Assembly (NCBI GenBank): GCA_020849475.1
Contig: JADLGE010000064.1
Coordinates: 62,001-126,000 of the forward strand
Reading direction: 5' to 3'
Origin: Gammaproteobacteria bacterium
Lineage (GTDB): Bacteria; Pseudomonadota; Gammaproteobacteria; Ga0077536
Length of the DNA: 64,000 nucleotides
The position numbers and the translations under genes are program-made. The notes beneath the pieces are model-generated. The model was not told the origin of the DNA and did not search any database. It saw only the letters and a list, made by a program, of their open reading frames with translations. Below are positions 8,078 through 16,472 of the stretch, one piece after another (position 1 is the first letter of the stretch; every line of letters begins with the position of its first letter).

Positions 8078-8938
8078 TCAGATGCGGTCGGGGTCGGCTG
8101 GTTCGGCGACCACCGCGTTCTCGATGTGACCGAGCTTGGCGATTTCGATGCGCACCACGTCGCCGGCCTTCAGGAAGCGTTTCGGATCGAAGCCGATGCC
8201 GACGCCGCTCGGCGTGCCGGTCAACACCAGGTCGCCGGGCTCGAGGGTGAAGGCGGCGGTCAGGGTTTCAATCTGCTCATAGCAGTCGAACACCAGGTGG
8301 CGGGTGTTGGAGTTCTGGCGCAGTTCGCCGTTGACCCAGGTCTTGAGATCGAGGTCGTGCGGGTCGCCGACTTCATCGCTGGTGACGATATACGGACCAA
8401 ACGGCGCGTGGGTGTCGAAGGATTTGCCGAGTGTGAAGGTCTGCGCACGCATCTGCCAGTCACGCACGCTGACGTCGTTGCACACCGTGAAGCCGGCGAT
8501 CACTTCATGGGCACGGGCGCGCGGCACATGGCGGCAGCGACGTCCGATGATGAAGCCGAGTTCGCCTTCGTAGTCGAGCTTGTCCGACACGCGCGGCAGG
8601 TGAAACGGCGTGTAAGGACCGTGCGCGGCGGTCGACTGCTTGTTGAAGAACATCGGGAACTTGGGCGTGTCGAGCCCGGTTTCCTCGATGTGGTCTTTAT
8701 AGTTGAGGCCGACCGCGAGGATCTTCGGCGGCCTCGCCACAGGCGCGCACAGCGTGACCTCGGCCAGCGGCACGCTGGCGCCATTGGCGGCGGCGGCGCG
8801 CTGCATGAGTTCGGCGCCGCCTTCCAGAAAGCTCAGCATGTCTGCGGGCAGTCCGGCGGCGGTGAGATCGAGCATGCGGTCGCCATCCACGCGGCCGATG
8901 CGCGTGCGTCCGCCGTGGGTGAAGGTTGCGAGTTTCAT
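8078..8938 (-). CDS. Fumarylacetoacetate hydrolase (FAH) family protein
   Basis: A 286-residue FAH-fold enzyme. The family core is visible: ILAVGLNYKDHIEETG (residues 72-87), the metal-binding acidic set around DYEGELGFIIGR, GKSFDTHAPFGPYIV, and the C-terminal LEPGDLVLTGTPSGVGIG. Members hydrolyse, decarboxylate or isomerise beta-diketo or 2-oxo acids with Mg/Mn bound by two Glu and one Asp. AAGGAAAG precedes ATG 8938, 25 bases after the stop of the Acx-beta-like gene, so it is the last gene of that operon. A hydrolase acting on a beta-keto acid would fit as the step after ketone carboxylation; this is inference. Confidence 0.85.
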   Translation of the reverse strand: MKLATFTHGGRTRIGRVDGDRMLDLTAAGLPADMLSFLEGGAELMQRAAAANGASVPLAEVTLCAPVARPPKILAVGLNYKDHIEETGLDTPKFPMFFNKQSTAAHGPYTPFHLPRVSDKLDYEGELGFIIGRRCRHVPRARAHEVIAGFTVCNDVSVRDWQMRAQTFTLGKSFDTHAPFGPYIVTSDEVGDPHDLDLKTWVNGELRQNSNTRHLVFDCYEQIETLTAAFTLEPGDLVLTGTPSGVGIGFDPKRFLKAGDVVRIEIAKLGHIENAVVAEPADPDRI

Positions 8939-8963
8939 GGGGCTTTCCTTGTGTTCCTGAATA

Positions 8964-11132
8964 TCACCGATAGTGCAGAATCTTGTAGGCGTCCATCCAC
9001 ATTTCGCGCGCCGGCGGAATGACCACCGTGGTCATCGGGTCGCGAATGATGGCGGGGCCGGCAATCACATTGCCCGGCTCGAGCTCCACCATCTCGTAGA
9101 TCTTGAACGGCAGCCAGCCGTCCTTGTGAAAAACATCGCGCGTCCCCACATAGGCCGCGGCACTCGGGGTGGCGTCGGCCAGCGGGTACTGGCGCAGCTT
9201 GGGCTGTGGTTTCGGTGCGATGGCTTCGAGGTTGACGGTGGTGAGCGAGTAGCCGGCGCTACTGAACTTGGCGCCTTCGGGATAGACCTTGGAGTACATG
9301 GTCTCGAAAGCATCGATCATGCGCTGGATGTCGGCCGGGCCATTCATCTCGCCATTGCTCAAGGCGGTCTCAAAGCTTTCAATCTGGCCGATGTAACGCG
9401 CCGACACGCCGTAGCGGAAAACCACCGTCGCCGGGTCCACGCCTTCGTCGGCCATTTCGCGCCGCGCCTCGGCTTCGAGTTCGCGCCACGCGCGGTCGAT
9501 TTCGAGGGCGGTGGCTCGCTTGTCGGCCTCGCTGGCATTGGCCGGGATCAGCACGCGCAGGCCGCGGTCATAGCGGTGCATGTATTCGGCGCAGGCCGCG
9601 CCGAAGGCCGAGAAGCCGGCCGCCCACGGCAGGGTGATGACGTCCTTGAATTCGATGCCTTCGGCGAAGCCATACATGTGCACCGGACCCGCGCCACCGT
9701 AATAGAGCATGGTGAAATCATGGGTGTCATAGCCCTTGGACGCGACCATGGTGCGCAGAAGGTCGTTCATCTCGCCATTGATGATGCCGAGCACGCCGGC
9801 GCCGGCTGCGTAGACGTCGAGGCCCAGCGGCTCGGCGATGGTTTCGCGCAGCGCATTCAAGGCACGCTCGCGCGAGAGCTTGATCTGTCCGCCGAGGAAA
9901 TAATCCGGGTCGACATAGCCCAAGGCGACGTTGATGTCGGTGACGGTCAGGCGGTCGTACTGATAGCAGATGCCGACCTTGGCGCCGGCCGATTCCGGGC
10001 CGACATGCAGGCGCTTGTATTCATCGAGCCATACCACGCTGCCGGCGCCGTTGCCGGCCGAATCGAGCTGCACCATCGGCAGCGCCAATCGATGACCGGC
10101 GATGTCGGCGCTCTTGGCAATGCCGATGCGACCGTCGACCAACAGGCCCACATCGAAACTGGTGCCGCCCATGTCGGCGGTGACGATATTGGTCAGGCCA
10201 AGCTCGTGGGCAATGAACTGTGCGCCGATGAGGCCGCCGATGGGCCCTGAGATCATGGTCTCGTACAGGCGCGGGTAATCCATATTGACCGCGCCGCCAT
10301 AGGACAGCAGCGTCAGCAGGCGGCCATTGAAGCCGCTGGCCTGCGCTTCGCGCTCGACGTCGAGCAAGGCGCCGCGCACTTGCTCGGCCGCGAAGCACTG
10401 GAACAACAGGCTCTTGAGCCGGCTGTTCTCCTTGGCGACCGGCGCGACGTCGGCCGAGCACACCACCGGCACGTCGAGGCCGCGCTCGGCGACGATGGCC
10501 GCCACGATGTCGCGCGCCTGGTGTTCATGGCGTGGGTCGACGAAGGAAAACAGGAACAGGATGCCGATGACTTCGCAGCCGGCGTCGAGCAATTTACTGG
10601 CGCCTTCGCGCACCTGGCGTTCATTGACCGGAATCAGCGTGTGGCCAGCCGGCAGATGGATATTGCCCTGGTAGCAACCGCCGCCCATGCGCTCGCTGAC
10701 CGTCACCACGTTGCGCGGGTCGACCAGCGGCCGCGTGTGCTTGTGCAATTGCTGGTGCAGACCTTCGGCCTGACTCTGGCCGAGGTAGGTGAGCCCGCCT
10801 TCCATGACGGTGATGTCATCGAAACCGCGCGTCACCATCAAGCCGACCTTGCGCCCGGTGCCGGTCAGGATGGTGTTCAGCATGCCGGTGCCGCAATAGA
10901 TATCGGCGCCGCACTGGCGATGCACGGCCGCGCTGTCGAGACCGAGCGCCTGCGCGGCGTCGGCCACCGATTCGCGATAGGACAACGCCTGGTCTTCCTT
11001 GCGGCTGATGGATTTACCGACGGTGAACGTGCCGTCCGGCTTGACCAGGATGGCGTCGGTCATGGTGCCGCCGGCATCGAGCGCGAGAATGAAGTCGCGC
11101 GCGCCAGCGACCGTGGCAGCGGTGCTGCTCAT
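8964..11132 (-). CDS. acxA: Acetone carboxylase-type beta subunit (hydantoinase/oxoprolinase A family)
   Basis: A 722-residue ATP-binding subunit of the HyuA family. The nucleotide-binding motifs are ALDAGGTMTD (residues 18-27), TADMGGTSFDV and LYYGGAGPVHMYGFAEG, as in ASKHA-fold kinases. By memory it follows Xanthobacter acetone carboxylase beta closely from residue 280 onward, including PWAAGFSAFGAA. It should phosphorylate bicarbonate and/or the ketone enol for carboxylation. An AGGGGAG site precedes ATG 11132. It lies 144 bases downstream of the gamma-like gene, separated by two REP-like palindromes. Acetone, acetophenone or another ketone are all possible substrates. Confidence 0.82.
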   Translation of the reverse strand: MSSTAATVAGARDFILALDAGGTMTDAILVKPDGTFTVGKSISRKEDQALSYRESVADAAQALGLDSAAVHRQCGADIYCGTGMLNTILTGTGRKVGLMVTRGFDDITVMEGGLTYLGQSQAEGLHQQLHKHTRPLVDPRNVVTVSERMGGGCYQGNIHLPAGHTLIPVNERQVREGASKLLDAGCEVIGILFLFSFVDPRHEHQARDIVAAIVAERGLDVPVVCSADVAPVAKENSRLKSLLFQCFAAEQVRGALLDVEREAQASGFNGRLLTLLSYGGAVNMDYPRLYETMISGPIGGLIGAQFIAHELGLTNIVTADMGGTSFDVGLLVDGRIGIAKSADIAGHRLALPMVQLDSAGNGAGSVVWLDEYKRLHVGPESAGAKVGICYQYDRLTVTDINVALGYVDPDYFLGGQIKLSRERALNALRETIAEPLGLDVYAAGAGVLGIINGEMNDLLRTMVASKGYDTHDFTMLYYGGAGPVHMYGFAEGIEFKDVITLPWAAGFSAFGAACAEYMHRYDRGLRVLIPANASEADKRATALEIDRAWRELEAEARREMADEGVDPATVVFRYGVSARYIGQIESFETALSNGEMNGPADIQRMIDAFETMYSKVYPEGAKFSSAGYSLTTVNLEAIAPKPQPKLRQYPLADATPSAAAYVGTRDVFHKDGWLPFKIYEMVELEPGNVIAGPAIIRDPMTTVVIPPAREMWMDAYKILHYR

Positions 11133-11160
11133 GCTTGTCTCCCCTTGAATCTCTTTCTTC

Positions 11161-11250
11161 TGTGGGTCCGACCTCAGTCGGACATTCGGTTTACGGCCAG
11201 GCTAAACATCGCCGTTTGGTTCTCAGTATCCGACTGAAGTTGGACCCGCA
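11161..11250. repeat. Pair of inverted REP-like palindromes
   Basis: At 11161-11183 a TGTGGG head is followed by the hairpin GTCCGAC-CTCA-GTCGGAC. At 11229-11250 a second copy lies in opposite orientation (TCCGAC-TGAA-GTTGGA, then the reverse complement of the GGG head). The two copies match at 17 of 19 core positions. Related single copies occur at 15359-15381 and 24929-24963. A GTRG tetranucleotide before a short palindrome is typical of REP elements mobilised by RAYT transposases, and two inverted copies resemble a BIME. Confidence 0.65.
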
Positions 11251-11276
11251 ATTACCAATCAATGCTCGTGCGTAGC

Positions 11277-11840
11277 TCACACCCAGCGCGCCGTGACCTC
11301 CGGCGTCCGGTCCTGGTACCACTCCGGCGATTCATCGGCCAGCGGCTGACCGAGATACTCGCGATAGAACTTGTCGAGGTCCGGCAACAGTTCCATCACC
11401 ACCGGGTAACCGGGCGCGACCACTTCCACCGCGTGCTGGGTTGCACACTCGGGGCAGAAGAATTCGCGCACCTCCTGCCAACCCGGTTCCGGCACGGCGG
11501 GGGCGGGATCGAAGACCTGTGACATGGCCTCGAGCGTCTTGCGCGAACGAATGCGGCAGCCGAGCTTCCAGTTGTGGCGGTAGTCGCCGAACTCGTGTCC
11601 GCAGTCGCATTTCACGACGCGCTCACCCTGCGCTTTGGCCACGATGTAAAGATGATCGCCGATGCGCAGCAGGATGCGCTGCGGCCATTGCACGCGCTCT
11701 TGCAGAACGGCGATGTAGTTGAAGAAGCGCGCCTTGTCCTTGCGCGGCATCTTCAACAGGCGCTCGGTGTTGTCCTGGTCGATGGTGCCATCGACCAGCT
11801 GGCCGATGAGTTCGCGGCTGACGGCGTAGTCGTTACTCAT
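11277..11840 (-). CDS. acxC: Acetone carboxylase-type gamma subunit
   Basis: A 187-residue small subunit. Its order of motifs is that of AcxC: LVDGTIDQDN at the start, LQERVQWPQRI, a first zinc pair in CDCGHEFGDYRHNWKLG, a second in REFFCPECATQH, and PDLDKFYREYLGQPL near the end. Four cysteines in two CxC/CxxC pairs should bind zinc. It is slightly longer than the roughly 168 residues of the Xanthobacter protein. Its ATG lies three bases after the alpha-subunit stop, with GGGGAGGAA inside the end of the alpha gene, so translation is coupled. This subunit is what separates acetone-carboxylase-type enzymes from plain hydantoinases. Confidence 0.85.
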   Translation of the reverse strand: MSNDYAVSRELIGQLVDGTIDQDNTERLLKMPRKDKARFFNYIAVLQERVQWPQRILLRIGDHLYIVAKAQGERVVKCDCGHEFGDYRHNWKLGCRIRSRKTLEAMSQVFDPAPAVPEPGWQEVREFFCPECATQHAVEVVAPGYPVVMELLPDLDKFYREYLGQPLADESPEWYQDRTPEVTARWV

Positions 11841-11843
11841 CGC

Positions 11844-14084
11844 TCATTCCTCCCCGCAGGAAAAGTCGGCAGGAAGCTGCCAGAAGCGCGTGAATTCATC
11901 ACGGAACTTCGGAAACGACAGGCTCTGGCCGTACATCTCGGTGACTTCCGGCACGAAGTCGCGCGCTTCGACTGCACGACGTTCTTCGCGCCACCATTGT
12001 TCAGCGGGGATCGATTCGGCGAGGCGCTGACGGCGGAGGTCCGCGCGCTTGGCAAGCGTTGCCTCACGGTCGAGCTGCCACTGTCCTGCGCCGTCCTGCA
12101 TCGCCACCACGCCGTGCATGGCGTGCACGAAGTCATAGTTCGGACAGGTGCCGTCGTTGAGATCGGCAATCACCGCCAGCGGATCGCGATCAAGCGGGTC
12201 GCCCCAGCCGCCCGAAGAGCCGGCCGCATCGACGAACAGATCGTTGTTCTTGAGCGCGAGCTCCGGGCAGTCGGTTTTCCAGATCTCGAGGTTGTCGACC
12301 GTCAAGCGACCGTCGTCGACCATCTCCAGGAGTTCGCGCGCATCGCGCGGCGTTTCGCCCTCGGCTATCAAGGCATCGAGATTGGTATCGCGCGCCGAGA
12401 TCATGAAGCTGCCGGGACCGGGATAGGCGCCGCTCATGCCAAGGCCAACGGACGGCGTGCAGGACAGCCCACCGTTAGGGCGCGTGAGACCGATATGCTT
12501 GCCGGGCTGCACGCACCAGTGCACCGCCGAGTTTCCGGGGCCACCCCGATATTTGCCATAGCCGAAATAACCCGGCAGCAGCTTGCGGCCGAGGTAGAAC
12601 AAGGGCGGGATGGTGCTCTCGAATTCCTCGGCGTCGCCTATCGTCGCCATCTGCGACCACGCCGCCCACACCAGGGGTTCACCATCCTTGTAACACCAGG
12701 CGCCGCGGCCGGTGCCGCCCAGCCATTCGAAATTGGTGAAGCCATAGGTGGTGCCGTCGTCGGTTGTGCCCTGGCCCTGGAACGCGCCCCAGTTGCCGTC
12801 CACCGTAAACGCTTCTTCGAGATAACCGCGCGCGAACATCGCGCGGCTCACGGCGCCGAAGCCGATGCTGTTCAGCGCCACGGTCTGCGCCCACAGGTTG
12901 GCGTTGCTGGTGAATTCGTTGTCGGGGTTGTAGATGCTGCCCTTGGGATAATGGCGCTGCACGGCGAGATCAATCCCGGCCGTGACCTTGGTGTTGTGCG
13001 AGAAGGAATTGATCATGCCTAAGAACACCGCGCAGTCGACGCCGCCCGGCGTGGCGTTATAGGAGTGATAGCCCCACTTGGAACTGCCCTCGGCGTCGAG
13101 CATCAAGCCTTTCTCGTTGGGCTCGATACTGCCGCGCACATGGATGAGCGTGTTCTTGTCGGCATGGGACCACACGTGCTGCAGGCCCTTGTATTTCACA
13201 AGACGAAAGGCGCAGCCGTTATAGGTGCCGGGCACCATGGTGTCGCGCATGTTGTCGACCACCATGCGCCGCGATTCCTCGATGACTTCACGAATGGCGC
13301 GCTTGTAATAGTCGATGCCGAATTCTTCAATCAGCGCGTGGGTGGCGGCATGCACCATGGCGCAGCCGGCGAGGCGCATCTTGTCGTCGAGGATGTTCAT
13401 GGTTGCAGCGCGGGTGCGACGCTCCCAGATGGCGCGCCACCAGCTTTCCTGTTTGAGATTGCGACCGGTGCGCATGGGCGGGCAGACGAGACCGTCCATG
13501 AAAGTATCGACCGCGAACGTCGCCCACGAGCCCGCCACCGGCGCGCCGTTTTCCATCAGGTGATTGATGCCGATGGCCCACGCCACGATTTCACCGTCGA
13601 CGCAGATCGGCACGAAGGAATAAAAATCGCCGGGGTGCGGCACGCCGCCGGTCAAACCGTCGCTGACGGCGTACACATCACCATCGTCGATGCCGTCGTT
13701 GACGTCGTAGTCATGCTCGGCCATGTAGCGCACCGAGACCGGGAAGATGACAGTGTGGGACAGAAAGCCCAGCGACACCGCCAGCGTATCGCCTTCCGGT
13801 GTGGCGATGCCCCACAGGCATTCGCCCATTTCGCGCGAGCCGGGGCTGGCGGCGACAAAGCGCGCCGATTCACGCGCGGCCAGCACCGCGCTGTGCAACT
13901 TGGCGTAGAAACGTTCGTACTTGATCGGATCGGCGTCGCGCAGCGTGAGTTCGGTGACGCCGCAGTAGTGGCCGGTCTCGGCTGTCAGTCGATCGCGTTC
14001 AGCGATCATCTGGCGCAGGGTGGGGCGCGCAGCTGCGCGGGCGGTCTTGCTGGATGCGACAACGTCGCGAGCGATGGTAGCCAT
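11844..14084 (-). CDS. acxB: Acetone carboxylase-type alpha subunit (hydantoinase B family)
   Basis: A 746-residue HyuB-family subunit, the large one of acetone-carboxylase-type enzymes and the site of the metal-dependent carboxylation chemistry in that family. Visible family segments include GECLWGIATPEGDTLAVSLG, GGVPHPGDFYSFVPI, AINHLMENGAP-like GINHLMENG, and the late GGWGDPLDRDP. ATG 14084 is chosen because GGGGAG lies seven bases before it; an open frame runs to 14219 but has no family sequence. It is the first gene of the minus-strand operon alpha-gamma-beta-FAH and is transcribed divergently from an LLM gene at 14304. No AcxR-type activator gene is seen beside it. Confidence 0.83.
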   Translation of the reverse strand: MATIARDVVASSKTARAAARPTLRQMIAERDRLTAETGHYCGVTELTLRDADPIKYERFYAKLHSAVLAARESARFVAASPGSREMGECLWGIATPEGDTLAVSLGFLSHTVIFPVSVRYMAEHDYDVNDGIDDGDVYAVSDGLTGGVPHPGDFYSFVPICVDGEIVAWAIGINHLMENGAPVAGSWATFAVDTFMDGLVCPPMRTGRNLKQESWWRAIWERRTRAATMNILDDKMRLAGCAMVHAATHALIEEFGIDYYKRAIREVIEESRRMVVDNMRDTMVPGTYNGCAFRLVKYKGLQHVWSHADKNTLIHVRGSIEPNEKGLMLDAEGSSKWGYHSYNATPGGVDCAVFLGMINSFSHNTKVTAGIDLAVQRHYPKGSIYNPDNEFTSNANLWAQTVALNSIGFGAVSRAMFARGYLEEAFTVDGNWGAFQGQGTTDDGTTYGFTNFEWLGGTGRGAWCYKDGEPLVWAAWSQMATIGDAEEFESTIPPLFYLGRKLLPGYFGYGKYRGGPGNSAVHWCVQPGKHIGLTRPNGGLSCTPSVGLGMSGAYPGPGSFMISARDTNLDALIAEGETPRDARELLEMVDDGRLTVDNLEIWKTDCPELALKNNDLFVDAAGSSGGWGDPLDRDPLAVIADLNDGTCPNYDFVHAMHGVVAMQDGAGQWQLDREATLAKRADLRRQRLAESIPAEQWWREERRAVEARDFVPEVTEMYGQSLSFPKFRDEFTRFWQLPADFSCGEE

Positions 14085-14244
14085 ATACGTTCTCCCCGGT
14101 GATGGCTGTAGTGCACGTGCGCCGGCGTTGGCGCGGACCGTCCTGTGCGCAAGCTGTGGACGGCCGGGTGACTCTACTGCCAGTCGTCCGGACTGACAAT
14201 CGCCGCCCGTCACGCACAAGGCGCGACGACGCCAATGCCTCGGT

Positions 14245-14250
14245 TACAAT
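14245..14250 (+). promoter_or_regulatory. Candidate -10 box in the divergent acx/LLM region
   Basis: TACAAT preceded by GGT, ending 53 bases before ATG 14304. The 219-base region 14085-14303 must also hold the promoter of the minus-strand carboxylase operon. No matching -35 is seen at 17 bases. Confidence 0.3.
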
Positions 14251-14303
14251 CCTGCCCGGCGGGAGCCTCTCGCTGTTTCCATTCCGACGGAGCCACACCG
14301 ACC

Positions 14304-15326
14304 ATGAAAATCGCTTTCATGCCTGACACCCATTTCGGTGTCTACGATCAGACCACCCAGCCCAAGCCCGACGATGTCGCCGACGCCATGGACCATTGCA
14401 TTGCCGAAGGCGTGCTGGCCGAGAAAGTCGGCTTCGATGGCCTGTGGGTGCCCGAACGTCATCAGCGTCCCGAGACCTGGTGGCCGAATGCGACCTCGCT
14501 CATGATGGTGCTGGCCGCGCAAACCAAACACGTGCAGATCGCCAGCACCGTCATCCAGCCGACCTTCCATCACCCGATACATCTCGCCGAGACCCTGTCG
14601 GCCATCGACAACTTGAGCCGCGGCCGCCTGGTATTCGGCGCCGGTGTCGGTTACCACCAGGATTATTTCCGTTGTTTCGGTGTGCCCTTTGAAGGGCGCG
14701 GAGCGCGCTTCGAGGAAGTGATGGATTGCATCGTCGGCGCCTGGACGCAGGAAGAGTTCAACTACCACGGCAAGTATTTCCAGTACGAAGGCGTGCGCCT
14801 GACGCCCCATCCGTATCAGAAGCCGCGCCCGCCGATCTGGATCGGTGCTTTCGCGCCCAAGGCCATGCAGCGTGCGCTCGACTATGAAGGCTGGTGCCTG
14901 TGGTTCCCGCCGGGCTTCAATGAACTGGAGCCAGCGGTGAAAGACATGCGCGAACGCGCGGCGGCGCGCGGCAAGCATGACTTCCAGGTCACCATTGGTT
15001 TTGAGGGCTGGCTCAGCAGCGACAAGGACGTGCGCGCCAAGCACGGCCATCGCTGGGTGCGCGAGTGGAGTTTCTACGCGGAGAAGGGCCTGTCGCCCGA
15101 CGCCGAAGCGACCGACATGCTCGACACCATCGAGAACATGTTCCTGTGTCTGGGCAACAAACAGAAATGGGTCGACCGTCTTGGCGAGATGAAAGACAAG
15201 GTCAATCCCGACTGGCTGTGCATACGCACGCGCAATCCGGTGAATCCGGGGCAGCATTACCCGTCGCGCACGGAATGCCTGGAGGTGATCGAGGCGTTTG
15301 GGGAAATTTTGAAAGACGTGCGTTAG
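14304..15326 (+). CDS. LLM class flavin-dependent oxidoreductase
   Basis: A 340-residue luciferase-like protein (MKIAFMPDTHFGVYD, GLWVPERHQRPETWWP, NLSRGRLVFGAGVGYHQDYF, PRPPIWIGAFAPKAM). It is the fourth LLM paralogue. ATG 14304 is preferred over an upstream in-frame start because the fold begins there. Divergent arrangement with the carboxylase operon suggests that it may process a ketone precursor or product, for example as a monooxygenase; this is inference. A hairpin overlaps its stop codon. Confidence 0.82.
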   Translation: MKIAFMPDTHFGVYDQTTQPKPDDVADAMDHCIAEGVLAEKVGFDGLWVPERHQRPETWWPNATSLMMVLAAQTKHVQIASTVIQPTFHHPIHLAETLSAIDNLSRGRLVFGAGVGYHQDYFRCFGVPFEGRGARFEEVMDCIVGAWTQEEFNYHGKYFQYEGVRLTPHPYQKPRPPIWIGAFAPKAMQRALDYEGWCLWFPPGFNELEPAVKDMRERAAARGKHDFQVTIGFEGWLSSDKDVRAKHGHRWVREWSFYAEKGLSPDAEATDMLDTIENMFLCLGNKQKWVDRLGEMKDKVNPDWLCIRTRNPVNPGQHYPSRTECLEVIEAFGEILKDVR

Positions 15327-15342
15327 GCGCCAGGGGGCGCCT
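15325..15342 (+). terminator. Hairpin overlapping the LLM stop codon
   Basis: Arms AGGCGCC (15325-15331) and GGCGCCT (15336-15342) around loop AGGG, starting inside the TAG stop. A GGTTTTAATG stretch follows ten bases later. Confidence 0.45.
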
Positions 15343-15358
15343 GCGTTGCGGTTTTAAT

Positions 15359-15381
15359 GTCCGATGGAAATCGGACCTACA
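15359..15381 (-). repeat. Single REP-like palindrome
   Basis: GTCCGAT (15359-15365), loop GGAA, ATCGGAC (15370-15376), followed by CTACA. Read on the minus strand this gives a TGTAGG head and the same hairpin as at 11161. It sits between two LLM genes. Confidence 0.6.
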
Positions 15382-15414
15382 GCGGTCGGCGATAACAGGT
15401 CGAGGGGCGATGCG

Positions 15415-16455
15415 ATGAAACTGGGGATGGTGCTCGGGTATTCAGGCGCGCAGGTCAAACTGCCGATGGACTTGGTGTTCGAGGCCGAGCGCCTCGGCTT
15501 TGATTCGGTGTGGAGCGCCGAGGCCTGGGGCGCCGACGCGGTGTCGCCAGTGGCCTGGGTGTTGGCCCAGACCACGCGTATCAAGGCCGGCACGGCGGTG
15601 ATGCAGATGGCGGCGCGCACGCCGTCCATGACCGCCATGACGGCCATGACCCTCGACCAGTTGTCCGGTGGCCGCTTCATGCTCGGCATCGGGCCGTCGG
15701 GCCCGCAGGTCATCGAGGGCTGGTACGGCCAGCCCTACGGCAAGCCGCTGCTGCGCACACGCGAATATATTTCCATCATCCGCCAGATCTTCGAACGCAA
15801 GGCGCCGCTCACGCACCAGGGCGAGCATTACCAGATCCCCTATAGCGGGCCGGGCGCGATGGGCCTTGGCAAACCCTTGAAGAGCATTCTGCACGGCAAT
15901 CCGAACATTCCCATTTACATGGGCGTGGCGACCGAGAAAGGCATCAACACCGCCGCTGAGATCGCCGACGGCTGTTTCATGATCTGGGCCAATCCCGACC
16001 GCGCCAATATGTTTGCGCTGCCGCTCGATGCCGGCTTCGAAGCGGCCGGTGGTGGCAAGAGCCTCAAGAGTTTCGATTTCGCGCCCTTCGTGCGCATGGC
16101 CATGGGCCCGGATCTGCAGGCTTGCCGCGACAAGCTCAAGCATCACTTCGCGCTCTACATTGGCGGCATGGGCGCGCGCGAAAAGAATTTCTACAACGAC
16201 TACACGCGGCGACTCGGTTACGTCGACGCGGCAGTCAAGATTCAGGACTTGTACCTCGCCGGGCGCAAGGAAGAAGCGCAAGCGGCGGTGCCCGATGCCT
16301 ATATCGACGAGTGCTGCCTGGTCGGACCGCCGGAACACATCCGTGAGCAGTTGGCGCGCTGGAAAGCGGCAGGCTCACGCGGCGACATCGGCACCATGGT
16401 GCTGTCGGTGAGCAGCGCGGAAGAGCTGCGCGTGGTGGCCGAGGCGATGCTGTAG
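15415..16455 (+). CDS. LLM class F420-dependent-like oxidoreductase
   Basis: A 346-residue enzyme of the F420-type branch: MKLGMVLGYSGAQ, LGFDSVWSAEAWGADAVSP, QLSGGRFMLGIGPSGPQVIEGW (the last part is characteristic of LLM F420 oxidoreductases), and NPNIPIYMGVATEKG. GAGGGG precedes ATG 15415. It is the first gene of a five-gene unit continuing with enoyl-CoA hydratase, acyl-CoA dehydrogenase, a thiolase-like protein and DUF35. Whether the host makes F420 cannot be seen here; the protein could use FMN. Confidence 0.8.
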   Translation: MKLGMVLGYSGAQVKLPMDLVFEAERLGFDSVWSAEAWGADAVSPVAWVLAQTTRIKAGTAVMQMAARTPSMTAMTAMTLDQLSGGRFMLGIGPSGPQVIEGWYGQPYGKPLLRTREYISIIRQIFERKAPLTHQGEHYQIPYSGPGAMGLGKPLKSILHGNPNIPIYMGVATEKGINTAAEIADGCFMIWANPDRANMFALPLDAGFEAAGGGKSLKSFDFAPFVRMAMGPDLQACRDKLKHHFALYIGGMGAREKNFYNDYTRRLGYVDAAVKIQDLYLAGRKEEAQAAVPDAYIDECCLVGPPEHIREQLARWKAAGSRGDIGTMVLSVSSAEELRVVAEAML

Positions 16456-16472
16456 AGGCGGGGAGCGACACC

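Noticed and set aside
8973-10250. 425-codon plus-strand frame opposite the acetone-carboxylase-type beta subunit
   Set aside because: Low-complexity His/Ala/Arg translation and complete overlap with a well-supported gene.
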